Origin: Flectonema sp. DT1601
Lineage: Eukaryota > Euglenozoa > Diplonemea > Diplonemida > Diplonemidae
Direction: 5' to 3'
Assembly: GCA_964019425.1 (NCBI GenBank)
Contig: OZ025821.1
Coordinates: 139,001 to 203,000 of the forward strand
DNA: 64,000 bases
In this document: positions 11,926-21,548 of the stretch, piece by piece
How positions within the stretch are numbered: position 1 is the stretch's first letter
Layout of the letters: every line of letters begins with the position of its first letter
Position numbers and translations under genes: made by a program
The notes under the pieces: generated by a model
What the model was told of the DNA's origin: nothing
Databases searched by the model: none
What the model saw: only the letters and a program-made list of their open reading frames with translations

Positions 11926-12325
11926 TGAGGCGATCGGCAGGGTGGAGGTGTTCACGATTTTTCACTTTGCTACACGAAAATTCACGATTTTTCACGATTT
12001 TTCACGATTTTTCACTTAATTTTTTGCTGTTTTCTGGTAGTGAAATCCCGTGAAAATGTGTGAAAATGTGTGAAAATGTGTGAATTCTAGTGAAAAAAAG
12101 TGTGTGATATCCAGATGGTACCATTGGTGCTGGTGTGCTGTGCGATGTCAAACCTGTTCAGTTTGCCATACATGTCACTTTGACAACTAAATGGGCATCG
12201 CTTGTGCCCAGTGACCCATCACCCTTCCTGACCATCGCTTGTGGTGAGGTTCCGGACTTTGGACCGGCGCATCGCGTGTGCGGTGGGTTTAATCACCGAG
12301 GGGGCTCATTCTCGTTCAGACTGTT
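11926..12325 (+). repeat. left-end copy of the TIR element, truncated
   Basis: This 400-bp segment nearly matches 12853-13257, the left part of the TIR element: TGAGGCGATCGGCAGGG, then tandem TTCACGATTTT iterons, then AATGTGTGAA iterons. The two copies diverge after GGGGCTCATTCTCGTTCA, where each joins a different minus-strand reading frame. No matching right end was found, so this is the left end of a related, larger element into which the 12853-14827 element inserted. Confidence 0.85.
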
Positions 12326-12667
12326 CTGTTCTGTAACAACCCGACCATGATCATTCAGCAAATATGAGATGTCAATTGTGGATGCCTCTGACATGTCACG
12401 TGCAACCTCTGCCCAAAACTGGAGAAGTTGTCGCGGAGTGCGATGCTCCCGGGAGAATGAGATGAGATGTCTGAGCACACCATTCACAATACTATATTGT
12501 GCACACATGAACTCCATGATGTTGCCCATTTCCTCGTTACTGAGAGACATCAGGTAAGCGTATGCCCGCCTGCGACGATGAGAGTACTTGATGAGGCGCT
12601 TGTTGCGCTGCAAGAATGTGAGAACCCACCTGAGGAATGGAATACCTCGAAGCGGGCATGATAACAC
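12293..12667 (-). CDS. partial hypothetical protein of the truncated TIR element
   Basis: About 124 residues are open: basic and Arg-rich (RRRRAYAYLMSLSNEEMGNI), ending with NENEP, the same ending as the gene in the neighbouring element because both stops lie in the shared left-end repeat. There is no in-frame ATG near the start, so the true beginning is missing or lies in an upstream exon. The sequence just upstream (12689-12846) reads IAKYFGLSDFLRSIVTLCFF and so on in another frame and may be part of the same gene, cut by the insertion at 12853. Function unknown. Confidence 0.4.
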   Translation of the reverse strand: MLSCPLRGIPFLRWVLTFLQRNKRLIKYSHRRRRAYAYLMSLSNEEMGNIMEFMCAQYSIVNGVLRHLISFSREHRTPRQLLQFWAEVARDMSEASTIDISYLLNDHGRVVTEQNSLNENEPPR

Positions 12668-13227
12668 ATAGCATGCAAATGCTAAGGTTCAGAAGCGCCC
12701 ATTCGTAACCTTCTCTTTAAATGGGCACGCCCTAAAAGAGATGCGGTGCTTCTTGCGAAGCCAGTAAGCAAACGACCGATTCCCACGTATGAAGAAGCAC
12801 AGCGTTACTATTGAACGGAGGAAGTCACTGAGGCCAAAGTACTTCGCAATCCTGAGGCGATCGGCAGGGTGGAGGTGTTCACGATTTTTCACTTTGCTGC
12901 ACGAAAATTCACGATTTTTCACGATTTTTCACGATTTTTCACGATTTTTCACGATTTTTCACTTAATTTTTTGCTGCTTTTTGGTAGTGAAATCCTGTGA
13001 AAATGTGTGAAAATGTGTGAATTCTAGTGAAAAAAGTGAGTGATATCCAGATGGTACCGTTGGTGCTGGTGTGCTGTGCGATGTCAAACCTGTTCAGTTT
13101 GCCATACGTCATGTCACTTTGACAACTAAATGGGCATCGCTTGTGCCCAGTGACCCATCACCCTTCCTGACCATCGCTTGTGGTGAGGTTCCGGACTTTG
13201 GACCGGCGCATCGCGTGTGCGGTGGGT

Positions 13228-14420
13228 TTAATCACTGAGGGGCTCATTCTCGTTCATTGCCTCCTCTTTTCGCTGAGCAGTTTTTTCTTGTGCAACTTTC
13301 CTGGCAGCAGCATTTTCTGTTGCTTTCGCTGCTTTCGCTTGGGTCAGTGTGGCGGACTGCTGGGGCACCGGGAGGGAGAGGGGGTCACGCAACTTTAGCT
13401 TTGTGGGGAGCTCCAGCGCAAAGCATTCAACAACAGAGAAAATGAATGCCCCGCGCTGGGACTTGGTTGGGGGGTTAGGTAGGGATGGTGCGTCCACCGG
13501 GATGATGCTGGCATCAGGCTTGGTGAGCATGGGGTCATCGGGGACATCGCTCTTCAGCTTAGAGACCTGAATGTGGTTCACATGGGAGAGGGCGTGGTTG
13601 ACCTGCCTATTGACTTTCAGCAGGCGGGCGTGGTGAGGGGAGACTGTGTCACCGCAATAGCAGCAACGAAAAATGCCCTTTCCCCCCAAGGGTTCCAGCA
13701 TGTAGAACCATCTACCTGGAAGCTCGGTATCGAGCAATGCAAAAATCTTTTCCCAATAATCGAGGTGACAGTGGCCTGATCTTCTGGCCTGGCTGTCCTG
13801 AACTTTCTGCCGGTTAATCTTTTTGAAATGTTCTGTTGTGTTACCCTCAACAAGAAAACACAATGAAGCAGTTGAACGTGTGTCCTCTAACCAAGACAAC
13901 GCCCCTGCCAAGGCACCTGTAAAATCAACCCCCCTCTCAATGAGACACATCTGTGTCTCATTGTCCGGTTTGCGTGTCACCTCTACTTCAGTGATACTGA
14001 CGTCATTCCTCTTCTTCATGCTGGTTTATGTTTAGTAGTGATAATAAAATAGCTGCTTGTTCAGATTCATCATTACTATGTAAAAAAGAGAAACACATAC
14101 TACCGAGATACAATGATTGGTGGCTGTGGGCGGTGATACAGGGTCCCAGCAACAGTGTATTGCGATACACCGTCAACCTCACCAATCTTCTCATCGCACC
14201 AGATCAGCATGCCATCCGTGCCAGCAACACGAGCCCTAACCTCCAAGTCATCTTCAACGAATTTCGATAAAGTGGGAAGTAACGGACTGGGAGCTTTTGG
14301 CTCCTGCTTTAGTCCCATACCACCCAATACATCTAACAGCTTTGATCTGCTAGTCACATACAGCAAGATCTCTGCTGGCAAGGAATCGCGAAGTTGCACT
14401 GTTACTCTTACGAGAGCCAT
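13228..14420 (-). CDS. two-exon gene of the TIR element, unknown function (about 370 aa)
   Basis: Exon 1 is 14420-14101, the intron is 14100-14021, and exon 2 is 14020-13228. The intron begins GTATGT and ends CTACTAAACATAAACCAG, with a near-consensus branch site. Removing it joins ...PPIIVSR to YMKKRNDVSIT in frame. The predicted protein starts MALVRVTVQLRDSL. It contains CCYCGDTVSPHHARLL with later His residues (NRQVNHALSHVNHI), a plausible zinc-binding region in the middle, and an Ala/Lys/Glu-rich coiled-coil-like C-terminus ending NENEPLSD. Exon 1 contains, in frame, a 49-bp piece identical to the end of the T repeat. I do not recognise the family. It could be a DNA-binding or transposition protein; that role is inferred only from its place between the TIRs. 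Confidence 0.6.
14259..14307 (+). repeat. T repeat, 49-bp truncated copy inside exon 1
   Basis: The fixed end (GAATTTCGATAAAGTGGG) and hairpin (GGAGC TTTTG GCTCC) are present, and the copy stops just after the hairpin. On the minus strand it is read in frame as EPKAPSPLLPTLSKF within the gene of the TIR element. Confidence 0.9.
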
Positions 14421-14833
14421 GTGAATGCATTACCACAATAAACTTTAGAGAACGATAGGATTAACAAGCACCACCACTTCAACGATCACCACACATGCCT
14501 ATCAACCCACCTAGTTCAGCAACCACATGAAACTGTAACAAGAGCTGGATTAAAGAGAACTGTAGAGAACGATAGGATTAACAAGCACCGATGACAACTA
14601 CGAAGCAGTGCAGTTCAGGCCCCCCCTGAGTAGTTTTTTTTACCAAACCACAAATCTCAATATCAAAATTCACGAAAATTCACGATTATTCACGAAAATT
14701 CACGATTTTTCACCATGCTTTTTGGCAGTGATTTTTCGTGAATTTTCGTGATAGGTAGTGACAACTCGTGACAAACCGTGAAGGATCGTGAAAATTCGTG
14801 AAACCTCCACCCCTGCCGATCGCCTCACAATCC

Positions 14834-15315
14834 AGGAGGCAATGCAATGAACTTGGTGTGTAGGCTCCGGGATGAAGCAGATATTGCTATCTTGGTCAAA
14901 TAATTTAAACCCCCTGTATTCTGATCCACCCCGATCACTGAGCGCAGGTAATCGTGCAGGTTGACAGGGGTGGTGCCGGATCAGTGATTAAGATTCCGAG
15001 CTGCTGGGAGTGGTGCAGCGCACGTCGTAGTGTGTCACAGAATGATTGAGCTTGGTGGCTCTGTGTCAGTCTGCATGCAAGACTATAGCATGCAGTCGTA
15101 CCTGTAGCAGCAGTGATGTGCAGCACCGGTTGCGAATGAGAAACACACAATCCTGCACATCAACCACCGGATCATCTCTCTTCGTGCAGCCCAATAACTG
15201 ACGGAGTCAAGACCATGAAGCTGGCGGGTAAACTGCAGAATGCATGGCGATGTGCTGCAAGAGGATCGGGACAACTGTACTTGGTGGCTGTGGGCGGAGA
15301 TGCAGGGTCCCAGCA
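14834..15315. other. mosaic DNA, no gene recognised
   Basis: This is probably the continuation of the larger element split by the insertion at 12853. A 35-bp stretch near 15279-15312 (GGTGGCTGTGGGCGG) matches exon 1 of the TIR-element gene near 14120-14150, so a related gene fragment may be present on the minus strand. Nothing else was recognised. Confidence 0.4.
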
Positions 15316-15453
15316 AGTTGAATTTCCAGGTGAGATTTGGACTGTTAGCTTTTGGCTAAGGCCCTCCCTGAAGAGCAAGAACAAAAAAACTACTCACACC
15401 TGAAGAAAACATACACAAAGAACACACTGTAAGCTGTGCGTGTATTTTGTGTT
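15316..15453 (+). repeat. N repeat, truncated copy
   Basis: The fixed end (GTTGAATTTCCAGGTGAG), the hairpin (TTAGC TTTTG GCTAA) and about 138 bp are present. The copy then stops at GTGTTTGTC, where full copies continue with ACAACAGGAGAG. Confidence 0.9.
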
Positions 15454-15475
15454 TGTCGTGTATTTATGACTCAGG

Positions 15476-15921
15476 TAAACCCAAGGAAGCAGATCCACAA
15501 GAGTCCACTACAATGAGGAATCCTGCAGACTGCCCATCGCATCGTTGGCGTCATCATACGACACGAGACGGGGGTTCTCCCCCTTGACAGCCGCTCTCCA
15601 ACCTTCGCGGCTTTTTCTGCTACCAATCCTCGATTTACCCTTGACAGCAGACCCAATAACACAACTGCATGTGTTATTGGGACCGTCGCCAATGATCCTT
15701 GCGGCATCCCCTTCGAAAACGTGAGTGTGAGAGAAAGAAGTGATCGAGCTGTATAAAGAATTTCTTTTTGAAAAAATAGAAGGCTAAAGAATATATAAAA
15801 AATGTCTGTTGTTTTGTTCATTTTTCCAACTTCGGAATCATACACTTTTCTGTCTGATTCCTTTGATTATTTCTTTCCGGTGCTAAGCTTGGTGGAAAAT
15901 TACCTGAATGAATTCTAGGAC
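15476..15921 (-). mobile_element. YR-retroelement fossil: Q end plus gag piece
   Basis: Bases 15713-15921 match the Q end of the 7.3-kb YR retroelement. Bases 15476-15712 match the interior of its gag (SLATVPITHAVVLLGLLSRV). The fragment is broken and lacks YR and RT parts. It is closely similar to the copy at 62-64 kb, so it is probably not old. Confidence 0.8.
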
Positions 15922-15929
15922 GCCGTTTG

Positions 15930-16545
15930 TGTTTCCTGCGCTCAACGCTGGCCTTTGTAAGGCGAGCGGGGAGGGTATTGGCCGCGGAGCCGTGCAAGTG
16001 GGACGAATTGTTCTCGCTAAGTTCGGCAGTTTTGCGTGAGTTGTTGGATGTTTTGGATGTGCTTCGGCAGAATGCCTGGGTTTTGGCTACCCGACTGTCC
16101 TGAGGTGACTGCATGGTCAGATGCTTCGGACAAGGAGTGGCCGCTGTACTGGAGGTTGTTCCCGAGGAGGTGATCCAGGGCGTACTTCCCTCTCCCTCGG
16201 AGCATCACATATTCCTGAAGGAGGAATTTCGATAAAGTGGGAAGTAACGGACTGGGAGCTTTGCCGCTCTCCAGGCGGTGCGACTCGCTGCTGTTTTGAG
16301 ACCGGGTCACGTGCTGGATTTGCGGGTAGATAACACTGCGGCTGTGGCCGCAATAAACAAAGGCCACAGCTCAAACTTCATGGGGAACGAGATGCTCTGC
16401 GCATTGTTTGAGACAGCAGGTGCAGCTGATCTGCAAGTGAACTGCAGCTGGGTGGATACCAAGTTCCAGCGTGCAGACGAATATACGCAGGGCACTAAAG
16501 CGCCGGGTGGTAGAATCTGTTTGCCTAGTTTACCTCATCAATGTA
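15930..16545 (+). mobile_element. DIRS-type RT-RNase H fossil (RNase H part)
   Basis: The plus strand reads LRVDNTAAVAAINKGHSS followed by VNCSWVDTKFQRADEYTQG, the pattern of the RNase H domain of DIRS-like YR retroelements. An Asp-bearing segment (WSDASDKEW) lies upstream. The fossil is broken and carries a 40-bp T repeat near 16224-16262. It differs in sequence from the RNase H at 56.6-58.1 kb, so it belongs to another lineage. Confidence 0.65.
16224..16262 (+). repeat. T repeat, about 39-bp truncated copy
   Basis: The fixed end GAATTTCGATAAAGTGGG is followed by the first arm of the hairpin. The copy ends within the loop (GGGAGCTTT). It lies inside the RNase H fossil. Confidence 0.85.
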
Positions 16546-16799
16546 AGTTTTTTGGGTGAATATTCCCCGTTTGTTCTTTCTCTCTCCTTTCCTTTATCCG
16601 CAAGTCCCTATGGGAGCTGCGATCAACAAAATATAAGGCTTATCTGAATGGTTTTTGCACCGACGAAGTCGGAGAAGAAACTATTCAGATTAAGAGCCGT
16701 TTATTTATTATGTCATGTTATCTATTTCCCTGTGCGCCAGTAAAACTAGCTGCGATCAACAAAAATGACTTACTCGAGAACTACTGTCGAGCAGTAGAT
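16546..16799. other. mosaic junction DNA
   Basis: No gene is seen. GAGCTGCGATCAACAAAA is present twice in slightly varied form (about 16615 and 16748). Bases 16768-16798 match a piece of the coiled-coil ORF at 40.7-42.4 kb (coding LLENYCRAVD) and are directly joined to the fixed end of an N repeat, so that ORF is itself part of repetitive DNA. Confidence 0.6.
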
Positions 16800-17325
16800 T
16801 TGAATTACCAGGTGAGATTTGGACTGTTAGCTTTTGGCTAAGGCCCTCCCTGAAAAGCAAGAACAAAAAAACTACTCACACCTGAAGAAAACATACACAA
16901 AGAACACACTGTAAGCGGTGTGTGTATTTTGTGTTTGTCAGAACAGGAGAGAAAAGAAAGAATGTCAAGGTTGGTCACCTTGCCTATCAACGCACAACAT
17001 TGGTGGTCTCTACTAGACCCTGAGTGATCCCACTGGATCTCTCATCGTTCATGTACCTGTGTGAAGTTATAAAATCAAAGGTAAACTACGAACTACAAAT
17101 GACTTAGCCTGTTATTATAATGCCACAGGCAGGCCCTGCATTCAGCAACTATCCAGCAGTGCTTGGATGTCCTGATCTTCTTCTAAAAAAAGAAAGAAAA
17201 ACAAAACTGTAGCTGGGATCACTCAGGATCAACAGACTACCAATGCTACCTGTTGTACTTGCTCACTATGGGGGGTGATGCCAAACACCCAGAAGTACTT
17301 AACTGTTTCCTAATTTCCCAAATTA
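16800..17325 (+). repeat. N repeat, truncated copy
   Basis: About 525 bp are present from the fixed end through the region with CCAAACACCCAGAAGTACT. The copy is then cut directly before a T repeat. Confidence 0.9.
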
Positions 17326-17327
17326 AG

Positions 17328-17640
17328 AATTTCGATAAAGTGGGAAGTAACGGACTGGGAGCTTTTGGCTCCTGCCCTATTCCCGATGTAAACTTTCTTT
17401 TTATTTTTTATTTTTTTTAACAGGCCCAAAGGGCGACAATGATGGTTGCTGACCAAGGAATAATATTCAAATGAATTTTCGTTTCAAAGAAACGAACAGA
17501 ATTAAGAGAGAGGCAGAGAAAAAAAAAAAAGAAAGAAAAGGAAAAAAAAAAAAAAATGAAGAGGAAATAATCAAACATGAAAAAAAAAAAAAAAAAAAAA
17601 AATATATAAATAAAAAACGTTGTATGAAAAAGGAAAAAAA
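17328..17640 (+). repeat. T repeat head, truncated
   Basis: The fixed end and hairpin are followed by GGCCCAAAGGGCGACAATG, the CGTTTCAAAGAAACG palindrome and A-rich DNA. The copy stops at CGTTGTATGAAAAAGG, where it abuts the satellite array in the opposite arrangement to complete T copies. Confidence 0.85.
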
Positions 17641-18768
17641 AGAAAAGACTATGTCGATCACTTTCTATTTTCCGTCCTGGTCAAGACGCTAAACTGATTG
17701 TTTTTTTTTCAAAATTAATAAAAAAAAAAAAAAATAAAAAAAAAAAAAAAAAAAAAAAGAATAAACAATGTTATCATTGTTTTTTTTTATCGTTCGACTT
17801 TGTCGACTAATTTCTATTTTCCGTTTCTTTTCTTTAAAGAATAAATAAAAAGAATTTAAAATAAAAAAAAAGAATAAACAATGTTATCATTGTTTTTTTA
17901 TCGATCGACTATGTCGATTACTTTCTATTTTCCGTCCTGGTCAAGACGCTAAACTGATTGTTTTTTTTTCAAAATTAATAAAAAAAAAGAATATTAAAAA
18001 AAAAAAAAAAAAAAAAAAGAATAAACAATGTTATCATTGTTTTTTTATTGTTCGACTTTGTTGACTAATTTCTATTTTCCGTTTTTTTTCTTTAAAAAAT
18101 AAATAAAAAGAATTTAAAATAAAAAAAAAGAATAAACAATGTTATCATTGTTTTTTTATCGATCGACTATGTCGATCACTTTCTATTTTCCGTCCTGGTC
18201 AAGACGCTAAACTGATTGTTTTTTTTTTCAAAATTAATAAAGAAGAATATAAAAAAAACAAAAAAAAAAGAATAAACAATGTTATCATTGTTTTTTTTTA
18301 TCGTTCGACTTTGTCGACTAATTTCTATTTTCCGTTTTTTTTCTTTAAAGAATAAATAAAAAGAATTAAAAAAAAAAAAAAAAAAAAAAAATAAACAATG
18401 TTATCATTGTTTTTTTATCGATCGACTATGTCGATCACTTTCTATTTTCCGTCCTGGTCAAGACGCTAAACTGATTGTTTTTTTTTTCAAAATTAATAAA
18501 AAAGAATATAAAAAAAAAAAAAAAAAAAAGAATAAACAATGTTATCATTGTTTTTTTTATCGTTCGACTTTGTTGACTAATTTCTATTTTCCGTTTCTTT
18601 TCTTTAAAGAATAAATAAAAAGAATTTAAAATAAAAAAAAGAATAAACAATGTTATCATTGTTTTTTTATCGATCGACTATGTCGATCACTTTCTATTTT
18701 CCGTCCTGGTCAAGACGCTAAACTGATTGTTTTTTTTTCAAAATTAATAAAAAAGAATATAAAAAAAA

Positions 18769-19653
18769 GGGAAAACCCCTAATTCCACAAAAATAGTTTG
18801 CGAAATCGCCAACTCATCACAAAAATTTTAACCGCTCGAAACAACCCAACATGACGGGAATATTTTCAGAATTTTCGGAGCTCCGGTGGTTTATTGGTTA
18901 TGACCGCCGAATCATGACCCGGAGGTCTCGGGTTCGAACCCCGTGACATCCTTTTTTCTCTTTTTCGTAATGACGGAAAATGTGACCAAAACATAGTCAA
19001 AGGGCGGATTGATCACCCACTGGTCGAGTTGAGACATATTCCCGTTGCAATAAATCACCAAGACCCCTCCCGTGTGATCGATCACTTTAAAATGTTACTG
19101 TGCAGTTCACCAGTGAGACTAAGACCTCCAACCAAAATTCACCAGACTTCAAGCAGCATTCCAAATTAGGTAATTTTTGTCAGACACATTCGAACCATCG
19201 AGAACAGAAATTCTCACGTTAGTAAAAGCCTGACCTTTAGAAATGTGGCTTAACGATCCTCATCATTGATGTAGGTTTCGTGACTTAGAAGCCGTCAATG
19301 TGGCCCTCCTCCCAGCTAAACTCCCCACCTGACTGGTGTCTCCAAACGAGGGGTCGAGCCGAAGCCCGTTTGTCACTGGAATCGGAAAAGCTACGAGTCC
19401 GAAAGGACCCTAACCTCCGAAGAGGCAGCTGCCGTTCCCCCATCATTGGATAAGTAAAGCGACGATAAGAGTAGTGGTATTTCATTGTTGGTAAACCTCC
19501 CACCTATAACTACACCCGACTAGAGTCAAACTCAACAGGGTCTTCTTTCCCCGCTGACAGTTTCAAGTCCGTTCCCTTGACTGCTGTTCGCCAGATAGTA
19601 GGTAGGGACAGAAGGAATCTCATTAGTCCATTCATGCGCGTCTTTGATTAGAA

Positions 19654-19685
<32 letters not shown>

Positions 19686-19925
19686 CAGTTGCAAATTTGT
19701 TTTTTCAAGTTGGACTTTGTACGGAACAGGCGGGCTTTTATTAGGGGCTCCCCCCCCCCTTGGGGGGGTTGGGGGGGCTTGCACTCTTCCCGCTTGGTAG
19801 GCTAAAAAACAAAAAACCCGCCGCAAGCCAAATCTTTGGTTCAAGTTCGAGTCCTGGTGGACAACTTTTTTTTGTAGGGAGTTGGCGATTTCGCAAACTA
19901 TTTTTGTTGAATTAGAGGTTTTCCC
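18769..19925. mobile_element. non-autonomous MULE, 9-bp TSD
   Basis: Ends GGGAAAACCCCTAATTCCAC and its inverted counterpart form TIRs of about 47 bp, nearly identical to those of the autonomous MULE at 34352-36911. The flanks carry a 9-bp direct repeat TAAAAAAAA (18760-18768 and 19926-19934). There is no transposase. The inside holds a tRNA-like segment next to the left end, a tRNA 3'-half-like segment next to the right end, an inverted GC-hairpin repeat (19700-19790) and a segment (U, 19166-19484) that recurs at 25219 and 40095. It was presumably mobilised by the 34-kb MULE transposase. Confidence 0.92.
18877..18951 (+). other. tRNA-like segment inside the left MULE end
   Basis: A strong B-box (GGTTCGAACCCC) and an A-box-like stretch (GGTGGTTTATTGGTTATGACC) are spaced as in a tRNA. 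Five of seven acceptor positions pair and the T arm is good, but the anticodon stem is poor, so the identity is uncertain. The 3' part recurs at 22743. Confidence 0.5.
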
Positions 19926-21548
19926 TAAAAAAAAATAAAAAAAAAAGAATAAACAATGTTATCATTGTTTTTTTTATCGTTCGACTTTGTTGACTAATTT
20001 CTATTTTCCGTTTTTTTTTTTTTTTTTTTTTTCTTTAAAAAATAAATAAAAAGAATTTAAAAAAAAAAAAAAAAAAAAAAGAATAAACAATGTTATCATT
20101 GTTTTTTTATCGATCGACTATGTCGATCACTTTCTATTTTCCGTCCTGGTCAATGGTCAAGACGCTAAACTGATTGTTTTTTTTTTCAAAATTAATAAAA
20201 AAGAATATAAAAAAATACAAAAAAAAGAATAAACAATGTTATCATTGTTTTTTTTATCGATCGACTATGTCGATTACTTTCTATTTTCCGTCCTGGTCAA
20301 GACGCTAAACTGATTGTTTTTTTTTCAAAATAAAAAAAATATTAAAAAAAAAAATAAAAAAAAAGAATAAACAATGTTATCATTGTTTTTTTTTATCGTT
20401 CGACTTTGTTGACTAATTTCTATTTTCCGTTTTTTTTTCTTTGAAAAATAAATAAAAAGAATTTAAAAAAAAAAAAAATAAAAAAAAAGAATAAACAATG
20501 CTATCATTGTTTTTTTTTATCGTTCGACTTTGTTGACTAATTTCTATTTTCCGTTTTTTTTTCTTTGAAAAATAAATAAAAAGAATTTAAAAAAAAAAAA
20601 AAAAAAGAATAAACAATGTTATCATTGTTTTTTCTATCGATCGACTATGTCGATTACTTTCTATTTTCCGTCCTGGTCAAGACACTAAACTGATTGTTTT
20701 TTTTTCAAAATTAATAAAAAAGAATATAAAAAAATACAAAAAAAAGAATAAACAATGTTATCATTGTTTTTTTTTTTTTTTTATCGTTCGACTTTGTCGA
20801 CTAATTTCTATTTTCCGTTTTTTTTCTTTAAAAAATAAATAAAAAGAATTTAAAATAAAAAAAAAGAATAAACAATGTTATCATTGTTTTTTTTATCGAT
20901 CGACTATGTCGATTACTTTCTATTTTCCGTCCTTGTCAAGACGCTAAACTGATTGTTTTTTTTTCAAAATTAATAAAAAAGAATATTAAAAAAATAAAAA
21001 AAAAAAAGAATAAACAATGTTATCATTGTTTTTTTTTATCGTTCAACTTTGTTGACTAATTTCTATTTTCCATTTTTTTTTTCTTTTTAAAAATAAATAA
21101 AAAGAATTAAAAAAAAAAAAAAAAAAAAAATAAACAATGTTATCATTGTTTTTTTTATCGATCGACTATGTCGATTACTTTCTATTTTCCGTCCTGGTCA
21201 GGACGCTAAACTGATTGTTTTTTCTTTAAAAATAAATAAAAAGAGTAAAAAAAAAAAAAAAAGGAATAAACAATGTTATCATTGTTTTTTTTTTATCGAT
21301 CGACTATGTCGATTACTTACTATTTTCCGTCCTGGTCAAGACGCTAAACTGATTGTTTTTTCTTTAAAATAATTAAAAGGATTTAAAAAAAAAAAAAAAA
21401 TAAAAAAAAAAGAATAAACAATGTTATCATTGTTTTTTTTCTATCGATCAACTATGTCGATTAATTTCTATTTTCCGTCCTGATCGAGACGCTAAACTGA
21501 TTGTTTCCTTTTTTTAAATAATAAATAAGAAAAAAAAAAAAAAAAAAA

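Larger units (their letters stand above)
12853..14827. mobile_element. 2-kb TIR element of unrecognised superfamily, 6-bp TSD
   Basis: The ends match as inverted repeats over about 40 bp with two 1-nt gaps (outer TGAGGCGATCGGCAGGG). The flanks carry the direct repeat CAATCC at 12847-12852 and 14828-14833, consistent with a 6-bp target-site duplication. Both subterminal regions consist of repeated TTCACGAxxTT iterons, the kind of array that often binds a transposase. The element encodes one two-exon gene on the minus strand. Neither the ends nor the protein match a transposase family I know. TSDs of about 6 bp are known from a few superfamilies, for example IS3EU and Dada, but no DDE motif was seen here. 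Confidence 0.75.
17641..21548 (+). repeat. palindromic AT-rich satellite array 1
   Basis: Tandem units alternate in two forms of roughly 110 and 135 bp. Both contain ACAATGTTATCATTGT (arms ACAATG and CATTGT) and a TCGAC...GTCGA inverted repeat. Only the longer form has CCGTCCTGGTCAAGACGC and CTAAACTGATTG. Units are separated by A and T runs of varying length. The array is interrupted by the MULE at 18769-19925. Its right end joins the T interior through AGAGCATCTCCCTGCTATCC, so the array looks like the body of a T element in plus-strand sense. Confidence 0.9.

Noticed and set aside
18877-18951. Functional tRNA gene
   Set aside because: The B-box is good, but the anticodon stem and two acceptor pairs do not form. 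It is listed only as tRNA-like.
17660-21520. Satellite as a CRISPR array
   Set aside because: The units repeat throughout, without unique spacers of constant size, and the sequence context is eukaryotic.
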